Of a stretch of DNA of 64,000 nt, positions 18,401-29,012 are shown one piece after another. The DNA comes from Gordonia insulae (GTDB lineage Bacteria; Actinomycetota; Actinomycetes; Mycobacteriales; Mycobacteriaceae): contig NZ_CP033972.1 in the NCBI RefSeq assembly GCF_003855095.1, positions 3,100,001 through 3,164,000 on the forward strand, given 5' to 3'. Under the pieces are notes generated by a model that did not search any database, was not told where the DNA came from, and saw only the letters and a program-made list of their open reading frames with translations. Position numbers and translations under genes: made by a program. How positions within the stretch are numbered: the first letter of the stretch is position 1; every line of letters starts with the position of its first letter.

Positions 18401-21400
18401 CGGCAAGCTCGACGCATCGCGGCTTCCGGAGCCCGTGTTCGCCGCCGAGAAGCCCTACCGCGCACCCATCACATCCGAGGAGCGCACTCTCGCAGCAGTT
18501 TTCGAGGAGGTTCTGGGCGCCGGCCGGGTGGGCGCCGACGACTCGTTCTTCATGCTCGGCGGCGACAGCATCGGTGCGATCGGACTCGTGTCGCGAGCCC
18601 GATCGCGTGGCCTGCACCTCACACCGCGCGACGTGTTCGAGCGGAAGACGGTCGCGGCGCTCGCCCGCGTCGCGGTGTCGCACGACGCGGTCCCGACGCT
18701 GGACGAACTGCCGGGCGGCGGAACCGGGCGGATGCCGTTGACCCCGATCATGCGCTGGCTCGTCGAGCGACCGGGCCGGATCGACCGCTATGCGCAGCAT
18801 CTCGTCCTTCGCCTGCCCGCCGGGATCGACCATGACGGCATCGTCGCGACACTCGCGGCGGTCGTCGGACACCACGATGCGCTCCGCGCCCGACTCGTCG
18901 ATCGTGACTCGATGCTCAGTGTCGAGCCCGAGACCGCGGTTCCGGTCGATTCGCTGATCAGTCGGGTCGACGTCACGCCGGGCGCCGACCTCGGCGAGGT
19001 CGCTCGCACGTCGCTCGACGACGCACTGGGCCGCCTGGATCCCCGTGCCGGGATCATGGCCCGATTCGTCTGGCTCCATCGGGAATCCGACGCAGACCTG
19101 CTGATCATGGTCGTCCATCACCTGGCCGTCGACGGTGTCTCGTGGCGCATCCTGATCCCCGATCTGATCACCGCCTGGACCGCCGTCGGCGCGGGCACGT
19201 CCCCGGCCCTGGAGCCCGTGGGCACCTCGCTGCGCCGCTGGGCACACGGACTCGCCGAGCACGCCACCGATCTCGCCCGGACCGACATCGAGTACTGGAC
19301 GACGACACTCGGTGACGTCGAGCCGGATCCGGCGTGGCAGATCGATCCCTTGCTGGACACCGCCCGGGGCCTCGTCCGGCGCGACTTCCGGCTGGAGCCC
19401 GAACTCACCCGGGCAGTGGTCGATTCGATTCCCAACGCTTTCCGCGCCAACGCCGAGGATGTCCTCGCCGCGACGCTCGCGATGGCCCTGGCGGCCACGC
19501 CGCGCGCCACCCCGGATGCCATGGTGATCCAGCTCGAGGGCCACGGACGCGAGGAGTCGCTGGTACCCGGCGCCGACCTCGCGCGCACGGTCGGGTGGTT
19601 CACCACCGCCTTCCCGGTTCCCGTCGACCGGCACCGACTCGGGGTGGAGCCGGGCACCGTCCCGGATGGCGCCACGGTGGCCGACGCGGTCAAGTACGTG
19701 AAGGAGCTGATCCGCGGGTTACCCTCGCGTGGAGCGGGTTACGGGATCATCCGATACCTCACCAACGATCCGGGGGCCAACGATCCGGGGGCCAACGATC
19801 GCGCCGAAGGCGTAGGCATCGGTGACGTCGCGCCGACGGTGAGCCTCAACTACCTCGGCCGGATCTCCGCGGACGCCGTGCCCGCCGAGTTCGCCGGCCT
19901 CGGGTGGCTGCCCACCGATGAGGTCGGTCGGGTCCCGGTGACGCCGGACGTCGACATGCCGGCCGGCTCGCCGCTGGACATCAACGCCATCGTGACCGGT
20001 TCGGTCCCGGCCGATCTCCGACTCACTGCCACCGTCGACCACGTCGCGCGCATCATCGACGAGCCGACTGTCACAGCGGTGCTCGCACGTTGGGAGCAGA
20101 TCCTGACCGTGCTCGCCGACGCGGTTCGTCAGGGCGCCCACGGCTGGACACCGTCGGATGTCGCGCCCGCCGTCGTCAGCCAGCAGGATCTGGATCGATG
20201 GGCGGTGCATTACCCGAACCTGACCGACGTCTGGCCCAGTGCCCCGCTGCAGCAGGGCTTCGCCTTCCACGCCGCCCTGTCCACCGGACCAGACGCGGGA
20301 CTGGCCGCGTCGGACGTCTACGTCTCGCAGGCGACCATCACCCTCGACGGGCCGCTCGACACCGTGCGCCTGCACACCGCGGCGCGCGCCGTCGTCGCCC
20401 GGCACCCGGCGCTTCGCAGCGCTTTCACGACCACGGAGAGCGGCGACCTGGTCGCGCTGCTGACCGGCGGCGCCGATCCGGGCTGGTATACGGAGGACCT
20501 CACCGGCGCCGATCCGGACCGACGCGCCGAGTTGCTCGACGAGATCCGGAAACGTCAACGCGCCCAGCCCTTCACCCTGGATCGCGCACCGCTCCTGCGA
20601 TTCGGGCTGGTGCGGACGGAGTCCGAATCGTTCGCGTTGATCGTCACGGTGCATCACATCGTCGTCGACGGCTGGTCCATGCCGCTGCTGCTCCGAGACC
20701 TCCTCACCCTCTACGCCACGCACGGCCTGGACGCGGTGCTACCCGCCGCCCCGAGTTACCGCGACTTCTTGGTCTGGCTCGCCGACCGTGACCGCGACGC
20801 CGCGCGATCGGCATGGGCTGACGAGTTCGCCGACCGGACCCAACCGACGCTGATCGCGCCGGACGCGGCGGGCGCCGGGACCCCCGAACGCGTCGGACTC
20901 GACCTCGGCACCGAGCGCTGGGAGCAGGTGACGCGGCTCGCCACCGAGCACGGTGTCACCGCGAACATCGTCGTCCAGGCACTGTGGGCGATGCTCGTCG
21001 GCCGCCTGACACCGGCCGACGAGGCGCAGCACGGCGGCATCGACGTCACATTCGGCGCGACCGTGTCCGGCCGACCCGCCGACCTCGATGATGCGGGCGA
21101 GACGGTGGGACTGTTCATCAACACCGTGCCGATCCGGGTGCGGGCACAGGCAGGCGACCCGGTTTCCGCTGTCTGGCAACGGCTCCAGGACCGGCAGGCG
21201 TCCCTCCTCGACCACCACCACCTCGGTCTCGCGGAGATCACCGACGCCGCCGGACCGGGCGCCGGGTTCGACACCCTGGTCGTCTTCGAGTCCTATCCCG
21301 TCGACACCGAGGCCCTGGCCGCAGCCAATGACGTCGACGGCGTCCGGGTCACCGACGTGACAATCACGGAGGCGACCCACTATCCGCTCACGCTGACCGT

Positions 21401-24188
21401 CGAGATGCAGCCTCATCCGCGGCTCGTCGTCACCTCGCAACCGCGCGCGGTGGATGCCGCAAACCTCGCCGCCGTCACCGAACGCCTCGATGCGATGCTC
21501 CGCACGGTATGCGCCGATCCGTCCGTCACGGTCGGGGCGCTGCCGATCCTGACCGCCTCCGAGCGGGCGCGGACGGTGCCGCTGCGCGGGCTGCCCGCCG
21601 AACCCGAACTGACCCTGCGACAGATCATCCGGCAGGCCGTCGACGCTCGCCCGGACGGTGTCGCCCTGCGCTGGTCGGGTCGCTCGATCACCTACGCCGA
21701 GGCCGACCGGTGGTCGGACCGGGTGGCCACGGCATTGTCGGCAGTCGGCGCCCGGGCCGAGGAGTTCGTGGCCATCGCGCTGTCCCGCTCGGCCGACTCC
21801 GTCCGATCGGTGTGGGCGGTGGCCAAGACCGGTGCCGCCTTCGTCCCCGTCGACCCCGCCTATCCGGATGACCGGATCACCCTGTTGCTCGATGACTCCG
21901 GAGCACGTGTGGGAATCACCGACCGGGCAACGCGTCCGCACCTACCCGACACGGTCGACTGGCTGGTGCTCGACGAGATCGTCGGCGAGGAGGCCGCGGC
22001 GCCTTCGGACGGCACGCGACCCACCGAGGTCGCCGAGAACCTCGATCATCCGGCGTACATGATCTACACCTCGGGCTCCACCGGGCGCCCGAAGGGCGTC
22101 GTGGTGACCCATCGTGGCCTCGCCAACCTCGTCGGCGAACGGCGGAACACCTATCTCGTCGACCATGATTCGCGGTTCCTGCACAACACCTCGCCGAGCT
22201 TCGACATGTCGGTGGGTGAGCAGCTCGCCGCGCTGTCGGCCTCCGCGACGTTGGTCATCAGTGACCCGGCCGCCGGGCCAACGCAACTCGCCGAACTGGC
22301 CCGGCAGGAGGATGTTTCGCATGCCCTCCTCACGCCGACTGCCTTGTCCGCCGTCGACCCCGACGGCCTGCCGGGACTTCGAGTACTCGGTGTCGGCGGC
22401 GAGGCCATCGGACGAGAGCTGGTGTCCCGCTGGGCAACCGGGCGCACCATGCGCAACGGTTACGGACCCACCGAGGCCACCGACATCGCGACCGTCGCGG
22501 CGCTCGACCCGCAGATGCTGCAGCCGGGCGCCCCTGTGCCGATCGGTCGGCCCGTTCGGGGTTTCGACGCAATCGTCCTCGACTCCGCGCTGCGACCGGT
22601 CGCGCGCGGGGTGGCCGGCGAGCTCTACCTGGGTGGACCCGGGCTGGCGCGCGGCTATCACGGACAGCCCGGGCTGACCGCGGACCGGTTCCTCGCGAAC
22701 CCGTTCGGGCGGGCGGGCGACCGCATGTACCGGACCGGTGACCTCGTCGCCCTCGCCGACGACGACTCCCTGTTGTACCTGGGCCGCTCGGACCGTCAGG
22801 TCAAGATCCGGGGCCATCGCATCGAACTGGGCGAGATCGATGCCGTCCTGCTCCGCCAGCCCGGGGTGCGCCAGGCCGTCACCGCCGGACGGCCGGGCCC
22901 GCGGAACCAGACCGTGCTGGTCGGATACGTCGTGGCCGAGGCCACGGCTGATCCGCTGCCGGCAGAGATTCTCGGGTCCGTACGCAGATCCCTTCCCCGG
23001 CACATGGTCCCGACCACGATCGTCGTGCTGGACGCGATCCCCACCACGCCGTCGGGGAAGGTCGACGAACGCGCCCTACCGGTCCCCGATCTCACCTCGA
23101 CGAATGCGTATGAGCCACCGTCGAACCCGACCGAAGAGATCGTCGCCGACGAGTTCGCCCACCAACTGGGTGTCGAGCGCGTGGGCGTCCTCGACGACTT
23201 CTTCCTGCTGGGCGGTGACTCGTTGTCTGCGTTCGCGATGGTCGCTCGGCTCCGCGACCGCACAGGTGCCACCGTGCCGATCTCCGCCGTGCTCGACGAG
23301 GCCACGCCCCGCGCGCTCGCCCGCCGACTCGACGACCCGGATCCGGTGGCCGACGAAGCCGTGCTCGGTGTGCTGCTGCCGATCCGGCCGTCGGGCACGG
23401 GCACGCCGCTGTTCTGTGTCCATCCGGCCATCGGATTGTCCTGGGGCTACGCCGGTCTGCTCCGTCACCTCGATTCCGACCGCCCCCTCTACGGACTGCA
23501 GATCCCCGGGATCGCCGATGACGACCCGTTGATCGCCTACTCCACCATCGACGATCTGGCCGACCGCTACCTCCGTGAGATCCGCTCCGTGGTGCCGCAC
23601 GGTCCCGTACACCTGCTCGGGTGGTCACTGGGCGGGGTCATCGCCCACTCGATCGCGGCGAAGATCGCCGCCGCGGGTGAGACCGTGGCGTCGCTGACCT
23701 TGCTCGACAGCGTGACACCGGACGCGCGGGGGGACCGTGACAACGGGCTGCGGTTCACCGATCTGGTCAGTGCACTGGGCCTGGAGGACCATCCGATCGC
23801 CGCGCTCGGTGACGGACGGACCGAGGTCACCCGCGCATCCGTCGAGGACCTCCTCGCACATGTCGAGGACATGCCCCCCGGACTGCAACCGGAGACGATC
23901 CATCATCTGATCGACGCGGCCACGCACACGGATCATCTCCTGCGCCGGCATGTTCCGCCCGTCTACCACGGGGATGCGCTCTTCGTGACCGCGGACCCGG
24001 ACGGGACCGCGGGATCGGCGGCCAGATCGAGTTGGACAGCTCATGTCGACGGACGGATCGACGAACTGCGGGTCGCGTGCACGCACTGGGAGATGTGCTC
24101 CTACGCGGCGATGACCACCATCGGCCCCGCCGTCGACGCATACCTGCGGTCGCCGGTGGACGCCCCGCGTGGCGGGCAGCCGTCGTGA
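15445..24188 (+). CDS. two-module siderophore NRPS, C-A-PCP-E-C-A-PCP-TE, frameshifted
   Basis: Large peptide synthetase, 2914 residues if one missing base in the G-run at 17993-17996 is restored. Order: C1 (HHLVVDG), A1 (YMIYTSGSTGTPKG), PCP1 (LGGDSI, Ser near 1042), epimerisation domain (HHLAVDGVSWRIL; NYLGRI), C2 (HHIVVDG), A2, PCP2 (LGGDSL, near 2592), thioesterase (GWSLGG, near 2727). The substrate-pocket segments of A1 and A2 are almost identical (FDMAVGEQ/FDMSVGEQ; NGYGPTEATDIATV in both), so they probably load the same building block. The linked formyltransferase and ornithine hydroxylase point to N5-formyl-N5-hydroxyornithine, D then L. The N-terminal C domain needs an upstream acyl donor; the mbtB-like aryl-oxazoline is one candidate. 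ATG 15445 overlaps an iron box, so ATG 15478 may be the true start. The stop overlaps the next gene (GTGA). Confidence 0.88.
19764..19793 (+). repeat. two 15-bp tandem repeats in the NRPS epimerisation domain
   Basis: Two perfect copies of AACGATCCGGGGGCC are followed by a partial third (AACGATC). They encode a repeated Asn-Asp-Pro-Gly-Ala insert in a loop of the E domain. The repeat keeps the frame and looks like a slippage expansion. Confidence 0.85.
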
Positions 24189-25774
24189 GCCCAGAAGACC
24201 CGACCCCACCGACCCACCCGGGCCGCAGATCAGGCGGCGCGCGGGTCCTGCGGGGCACCATCCGGGACAACCGTCGTGCCCTCACCGCGGCGACCGGTTT
24301 GCTCTCCGTGCACCAGCTGTGCGAGGTGGCGGTCCCGGTCCTCATCGGCGTCACCGTGGATCGCGCACTCGCACATGCCGACGGCGCATCGTTGCTGCGC
24401 TGGCTGTCGGTGCTGGCGCTGGTCTTCCTCACCTTGACCATCGCCTACCGCTACGGCGCCCGGAAGGCCATGGCCGCGGCACAGGGCGAGGCCCACCGCC
24501 TGCGCATGCGGTGCGCACGGGTCATCATCGACGCGACACCGCTCACCCGACCCGGTCTGCGCGACGGCGAGATGCTGAGCATCGCCAACTCGGACGCGGA
24601 CGAGACCGGCAACCTGCTTCGCTATGTGCCGCAAGCCGGTTCGGCGGTGGTCGCGCTGATCGCCTGCGCGGCCGTGCTGATCGGCATCGACGTCACCCTC
24701 GGTGTCATCGTGTTGGTCGCGGTGCCGCTGGTCCTCTCGGTGGTACAGCTGCTCGGACCGTTCACGACTCGCCTCATCGGCGCCCAGCAACATCACATCG
24801 GCCGATCGACGGCACTGGCAACCGATCTCGTCGCCGGGATGCGCCCGTTGCGCGGCATCGGCGCCCTCCAGGTCGCGTCCCAACGCTATCGCGAGGTCAA
24901 TGACCAGACGCGCCTGGCGATGCGCCGTTCCGCCATCGGGCACGGCGCCTTCTTCGGGGCCGCGACCGGCGTCACCGGTCTGATCGCGGTCGGCGTCGCG
25001 TCCGTGGCCGGCTGGTTCGCGCTCTCCGATCGGATCGGCGTCGGCGCCCTGATCACGATCCTCGGAGTGGCCCAGTTCCTCACCGAGCCACTCGCGATCA
25101 CCGCAATGCTGCCGGGTCGCGTCGCGACGGCCCGCGCCTCGGCCGAGCGCATCGCTGCCCTCACCGAGGGGGCGGCGCCGGTCGGCACGGCCTCGGATCC
25201 CACCCACGACCACCTGTCGTTCACCCCGCGACCCGGAGAGTGTGTGGCAGTCGTCGCACCGGATTCGTCTGCCGCCCGCGCATTCGCCGCCGGCATGCGC
25301 GCCGGACCCGACGTGCTCGTCGAACCCCACGCTGCCGATCTGTTCACCGGCACGATCTGGTCCAACCTGGTCGTCGACCCCGACGGCGCACCACCTCGGG
25401 ACGACCTCGTCACGCTGCTGGAATCCTTGGGCAGCCTCGACATCCTGGATGGCCTCGGGGCCGGCGGCGATGCACTCGACGCCCCGGTCTCCGACCGTGG
25501 GCTGTCCCTCTCGGGCGGTCAACGCCAGCGACTCGCGCTCGCCCGCGCGCTCGTCCGGGATCCGGGTTCGCTTGTCCTGCATGACCCGACGACCGCCGTG
25601 GACGCGATGACCGAAAGCGTCATCGCGGAAGCCGTCTACCGCCATCGGCACCACCGCGACACCGGCGCACGCATAGGGCGGTCCACGACGATCATCACCA
25701 CCAGCCCGGCATGGCTGGCGGTGGCCGATCGGGTCATCGTGCTGCCGACCACATCCGCGGAGGCCGCATCATGA
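24185..25774 (+). CDS. ABC half-transporter with degenerate Walker A (siderophore transport)
   Basis: Type IV (exporter-fold) ABC half-transporter of 529 residues: an N-terminal six-helix membrane domain (about 30-310) and a C-terminal nucleotide-binding domain. The LSGGQ signature is intact (LSLSGGQRQRLALARAL). The Walker A position reads VVAPDSSAARAF, without the Gly-rich loop or lysine, and the catalytic glutamate after Walker B is replaced (LVLHDPTTAVD). Alone it should not hydrolyse ATP. The next gene has the complementary defects, so the pair should work as a heterodimer with one active site. The GTG start at 24185 overlaps the NRPS stop as GTGA. Operon position after the NRPS parallels ExiT in exochelin clusters, favouring siderophore export. 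An IrtAB-like import role cannot be excluded because IrtAB has the same fold. Confidence 0.85.
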   Translation: MSPEDPTPPTHPGRRSGGARVLRGTIRDNRRALTAATGLLSVHQLCEVAVPVLIGVTVDRALAHADGASLLRWLSVLALVFLTLTIAYRYGARKAMAAAQGEAHRLRMRCARVIIDATPLTRPGLRDGEMLSIANSDADETGNLLRYVPQAGSAVVALIACAAVLIGIDVTLGVIVLVAVPLVLSVVQLLGPFTTRLIGAQQHHIGRSTALATDLVAGMRPLRGIGALQVASQRYREVNDQTRLAMRRSAIGHGAFFGAATGVTGLIAVGVASVAGWFALSDRIGVGALITILGVAQFLTEPLAITAMLPGRVATARASAERIAALTEGAAPVGTASDPTHDHLSFTPRPGECVAVVAPDSSAARAFAAGMRAGPDVLVEPHAADLFTGTIWSNLVVDPDGAPPRDDLVTLLESLGSLDILDGLGAGGDALDAPVSDRGLSLSGGQRQRLALARALVRDPGSLVLHDPTTAVDAMTESVIAEAVYRHRHHRDTGARIGRSTTIITTSPAWLAVADRVIVLPTTSAEAAS

Positions 25775-27573
25775 GCGCCCTGCCCGTCGCCGATCGCCGA
25801 GAGACCACACGCTGGTTGCGTGCCGCGCTGCGTGCACGGATCGCCACGGTCGTCGCGGTGAGTGCCCTCTGTGTCGTGACAGCGGTGTGCGCGGTGATCC
25901 CGGTACTCGCTCTGGGCATCCTGGTGGACCGGGTGACCGACCATGCCACCGCCTCGTCGCTGATCCCGGTCGCCATCGTCGCCGCAGGCGCCGCGGCGAT
26001 CGGCGGCCTGGCGGCAGGCGCGACGATGTACAGCGTGGCGCGGCTCGGGGCCGACGTGATCGCCGAACTCCGGGCCGACGCCGTGGACACGGCGCTACAC
26101 CTACCGCGGGCCGTCTTCGAGGCATCCGGGCGCGGCGACCTGCTGTCGCGGGTGAACAACGATGTCACGGTGATCAATCGGGCGGTGACCACGGTGGTCC
26201 CGACGGTCGTCACCGCCGCCGCGCTGACCGTGGTCAGCGTGATCGCCATGGCCGGCCTCGACTGGCGTCTGGGCCTGGCCGGCGCCACCGCCATTCCCTT
26301 CTACATCCTGGCCCTGCGGTGGTACGTGCCCCGCTCGTCGCCGGTCTACGCTGCCGAGCGCGCGGCCGCCGCCGAACGCGCCCAGGCGATCGTCGAGTCG
26401 GTCAGCAGCCGCGACACGGTCGCGGCGTACGGACTGCGCGACCGTGAACTGGCACGCATCGAGTCGACCTCCGCGGGTACCCGCGACCTCGCGGTCTCGG
26501 TCTTCACGCTCTTCACCCGGCTGGTGGGACGGGTCAACCGGGCCGAGTTCATCGGCCTCGCGGCCATCCTGTCGGTCGGCTTCCTCCTCGTCTCCGCGGA
26601 TGCGGTCACGGTCGGCGCGACCACCGCTGCCGCGCTGCTGTTCCATCGTCTGTTCAACCCGATCGGCATGATCCTCTACAGCTCGGCCGAATTGCAGTTG
26701 GCGGGCGCGGGATTCACCCGGCTCGTCGGGGTGATCCGCTCCCCGAGGCACGGCCCGGCGGACGCTCCGGGACACCGCGAGCCGGCCGCGCCGATGCACG
26801 ACACCCTCGGCGTCTCCCTCCGGGACGTGCACTTCGGATACACCCCGGAACGTCCTGTCCTGCGCGGCCTCGACCTCGACATCGTTCGTGGCACACGACT
26901 CGCGCTCGTCGGAGCGAGCGGCGCAGGCAAATCCACCGTCGCGGGACTCGTCGACGGGTCGTTGAGGGCCGATCGGGGCTCGATACGGACGCCCGCGGGC
27001 GCGCGTGTGTTCACCGTGAGCCAGGAAGTCCATCTCTTCGCGGGCCCCCTCCTCGAAGACCTCCGGCTCGCCGCACCTGACGCCACTCGCGCCCAGGCAT
27101 TCGAGGCATTGCGCGTGGTCGGTGCGGACGACTGGGTGCGGGCGCTGCCATCGGGCATCGACACCGTCGTCGGCGAAGGCGGCCACCGGCTGGGCGACGC
27201 CCGTGCCCAACAGGTGGCTTTGGCGCGCCTGGTCCTCGCCGACCCGGACATCGCGGTCCTCGACGAGGCGACCGCGGAGGCGGACAGCGACCAGGCAGCC
27301 GGCCTCGACAGCGCCGCGGAGGCCGCCACCGATGGCCGCACCACCCTCGTCATCGCGCACCGCCTGACGCAGGCGCTCGCCGCGGACACCGTCGCGGTGC
27401 TCTCCGCCGGTGTCGTCACCGAATACGGACCTCCGGATGAACTCATCACCGCCGGAGGTGAGTTGGCCCGGCTCTGGCATGCGTCGCGTGCCGAACCGCC
27501 AGCACAGAGCGTTCCCCGTTCCCGCCATCAGCCCGAACATCAATTCACGTCCAGCAAGAGGATCCCACGATGA
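25771..27573 (+). CDS. ABC half-transporter with degenerate signature motif
   Basis: Exporter-fold ABC half-transporter of 600 residues and partner of the preceding gene. The membrane domain covers about residues 25-310. The nucleotide-binding domain has an intact Walker A (VGASGAGKSTV, near 380-390) and Walker B with catalytic Glu (IAVLDEATAEAD) and switch His (VIAHRLT). The LSGGQ position reads LGDARAQQVALARL, so the signature is lost. Together with the first half-transporter this leaves one functional composite ATP site (this Walker A plus the partner's LSGGQ). ATG 25771 overlaps the preceding stop as ATGA, and its own stop overlaps the N-monooxygenase start as ATGA. Substrate, presumably the siderophore made by the adjacent NRPS, is inferred from context. 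Confidence 0.87.
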   Translation: MSALPVADRRETTRWLRAALRARIATVVAVSALCVVTAVCAVIPVLALGILVDRVTDHATASSLIPVAIVAAGAAAIGGLAAGATMYSVARLGADVIAELRADAVDTALHLPRAVFEASGRGDLLSRVNNDVTVINRAVTTVVPTVVTAAALTVVSVIAMAGLDWRLGLAGATAIPFYILALRWYVPRSSPVYAAERAAAAERAQAIVESVSSRDTVAAYGLRDRELARIESTSAGTRDLAVSVFTLFTRLVGRVNRAEFIGLAAILSVGFLLVSADAVTVGATTAAALLFHRLFNPIGMILYSSAELQLAGAGFTRLVGVIRSPRHGPADAPGHREPAAPMHDTLGVSLRDVHFGYTPERPVLRGLDLDIVRGTRLALVGASGAGKSTVAGLVDGSLRADRGSIRTPAGARVFTVSQEVHLFAGPLLEDLRLAAPDATRAQAFEALRVVGADDWVRALPSGIDTVVGEGGHRLGDARAQQVALARLVLADPDIAVLDEATAEADSDQAAGLDSAAEAATDGRTTLVIAHRLTQALAADTVAVLSAGVVTEYGPPDELITAGGELARLWHASRAEPPAQSVPRSRHQPEHQFTSSKRIPR

Positions 27574-28868
27574 CCCAGTCGGCACCGTCCACCGCAGCCA
27601 CCCCAGATGACATCGTCGACATCGGGGGCATCGGCTTCGGGCCATCCAACCTCGGACTGGCCATCGCGCTCGAGGAACTCAACGAAGGCCTGGCCGAACC
27701 ACTCACGGCGCGATTCGTCGAGCGTCAAGACCAGTTCGCCTGGCATCCGGGAATGCTGTTGCCGCGCACCACGATGCAGATCTCGTTCCTCAAAGATCTT
27801 GCCACTCAGCGCAACGTGCACAGCCGGTTCACCTTCCTCGGCTATCTGGCTCACCGGGGCCGGCTGATCGACTTCATCAACCACCAGACCTTCTTCCCGA
27901 GCCGCCACGAGTTCCACGACTATCTGACCTGGGCGGCGCACTCCGTGGAGGCCGACGTCCTGTACGGCACCTCCGCGGTCGACGTCGAGACCGCGCACGA
28001 TCATTTCGTCGTCCACCTCGACGGCGAGCACACCGGGGTGCTCCGGGCCCGCAACCTGGTGATCTCCACCGGCCTCTCGGCGCGCCTACCCGACGGTGTG
28101 GCCGCCTCACGGCGGGTGTTCCACAATCACCGTCTCCTCGATCATCTCGCCGACGCGCCACCGGTCACGCACAACCGCTTCGTGGTGCTGGGCGCCGGAC
28201 AGAGCGCTGCGGAGACGGTCGAATACCTCCACTCGACGTATCCGGGCGCCGAGGTCCATGCGGTGTTCGCCAAGTACGGCTACAGCCCCGCCGACGACAG
28301 TCCGTACGCCAACCGCATCTTCGACCCGAGCGCTGTGGACGACTTCCACACATCGACCCCGGAGTTCCGGCGCCGCCTGTTGGGGTACCACCGCGCGACG
28401 AACTATTCCGCCGTCGATCTGCCGCTGATCCAGGAGCTCTACACCCGCGAGTACGAGGAACGAGTCGCCGGGCACCGCAGGCTCTTCATGCACGGGGCAT
28501 CCGAGGCCACGGAGATCACCGAGGGCACGACCGGTGTCGATGTCACCGTGGCCCACGGTCCGACCGGGCTCACGGAATCACTGACGTGCGATGCGGTCGT
28601 CTGCGCCACCGGTTTTCACCAGATGGGTCTGGCGTCGTCGCTCGGTGGCCTCGCCGACAGCGTGATCAGTGACGCGGACGGACCGCGGGTCAGGCGAGAC
28701 TACCGCGTCGAGACCGATCGCCCGATGCCCGGCGGAATCTACCTGCAGGGTGGGACCGAACACACGCACGGCATCTCGTCGTCGCTGCTCTCCAATGTCG
28801 CCGTCCGGACGGGTGAGATCGTGCGCACGGTGTCGCGGGATCGTGCGGCCGCGCTGGCCCGTGACTAG
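27570..28868 (+). CDS. L-ornithine N5-monooxygenase (SidA/PvdA-like)
   Basis: Flavin N-hydroxylase of 432 residues that forms N5-hydroxyornithine for hydroxamate siderophores. Motifs: FAD loop GGIGFGPSNLGLAIAL (near residue 20), WHPGMLLPRTTMQISFLKDL typical of ornithine hydroxylases, NADPH loop VVLGAGQSAAETVEYL, substrate-region segment SPADDSPYANRIFDP, CATGFH, and the C-terminal GGTEHTHGISSSLLSNVA. It differs clearly from the MbtG-like enzyme at 6140-7513. It is last in the coupled operon NRPS-ABC-ABC-monooxygenase (4-bp overlap upstream). Its product would be formylated by the enzyme at 14367-15302 and then loaded by the NRPS. A lysine substrate is possible but less likely given the formyltransferase. 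Confidence 0.9.
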   Translation: MTQSAPSTAATPDDIVDIGGIGFGPSNLGLAIALEELNEGLAEPLTARFVERQDQFAWHPGMLLPRTTMQISFLKDLATQRNVHSRFTFLGYLAHRGRLIDFINHQTFFPSRHEFHDYLTWAAHSVEADVLYGTSAVDVETAHDHFVVHLDGEHTGVLRARNLVISTGLSARLPDGVAASRRVFHNHRLLDHLADAPPVTHNRFVVLGAGQSAAETVEYLHSTYPGAEVHAVFAKYGYSPADDSPYANRIFDPSAVDDFHTSTPEFRRRLLGYHRATNYSAVDLPLIQELYTREYEERVAGHRRLFMHGASEATEITEGTTGVDVTVAHGPTGLTESLTCDAVVCATGFHQMGLASSLGGLADSVISDADGPRVRRDYRVETDRPMPGGIYLQGGTEHTHGISSSLLSNVAVRTGEIVRTVSRDRAAALARD

Positions 28869-29012
28869 CTGACCTGCACAACGGCTTTCGCCCTGAACAG
28901 CGGATTCGCCAGGCTCGTCGGCGCGATCCGGCCCCTGGTCGCCGCCGTTCGGATGAGGCCATCCTGCCCTAAGTAAGGTTGGCAGACACCGGATTTCGCG
29001 ATACGGTGCGGC

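Noticed and set aside
28960..28990. Iron box upstream of the DtxR-like gene (CCTAAGTAAGGTTGGC)
   Set aside because: The best alignment gives only about 10-11 of 19 matches with no symmetry, so autoregulation through an iron box is not supported.
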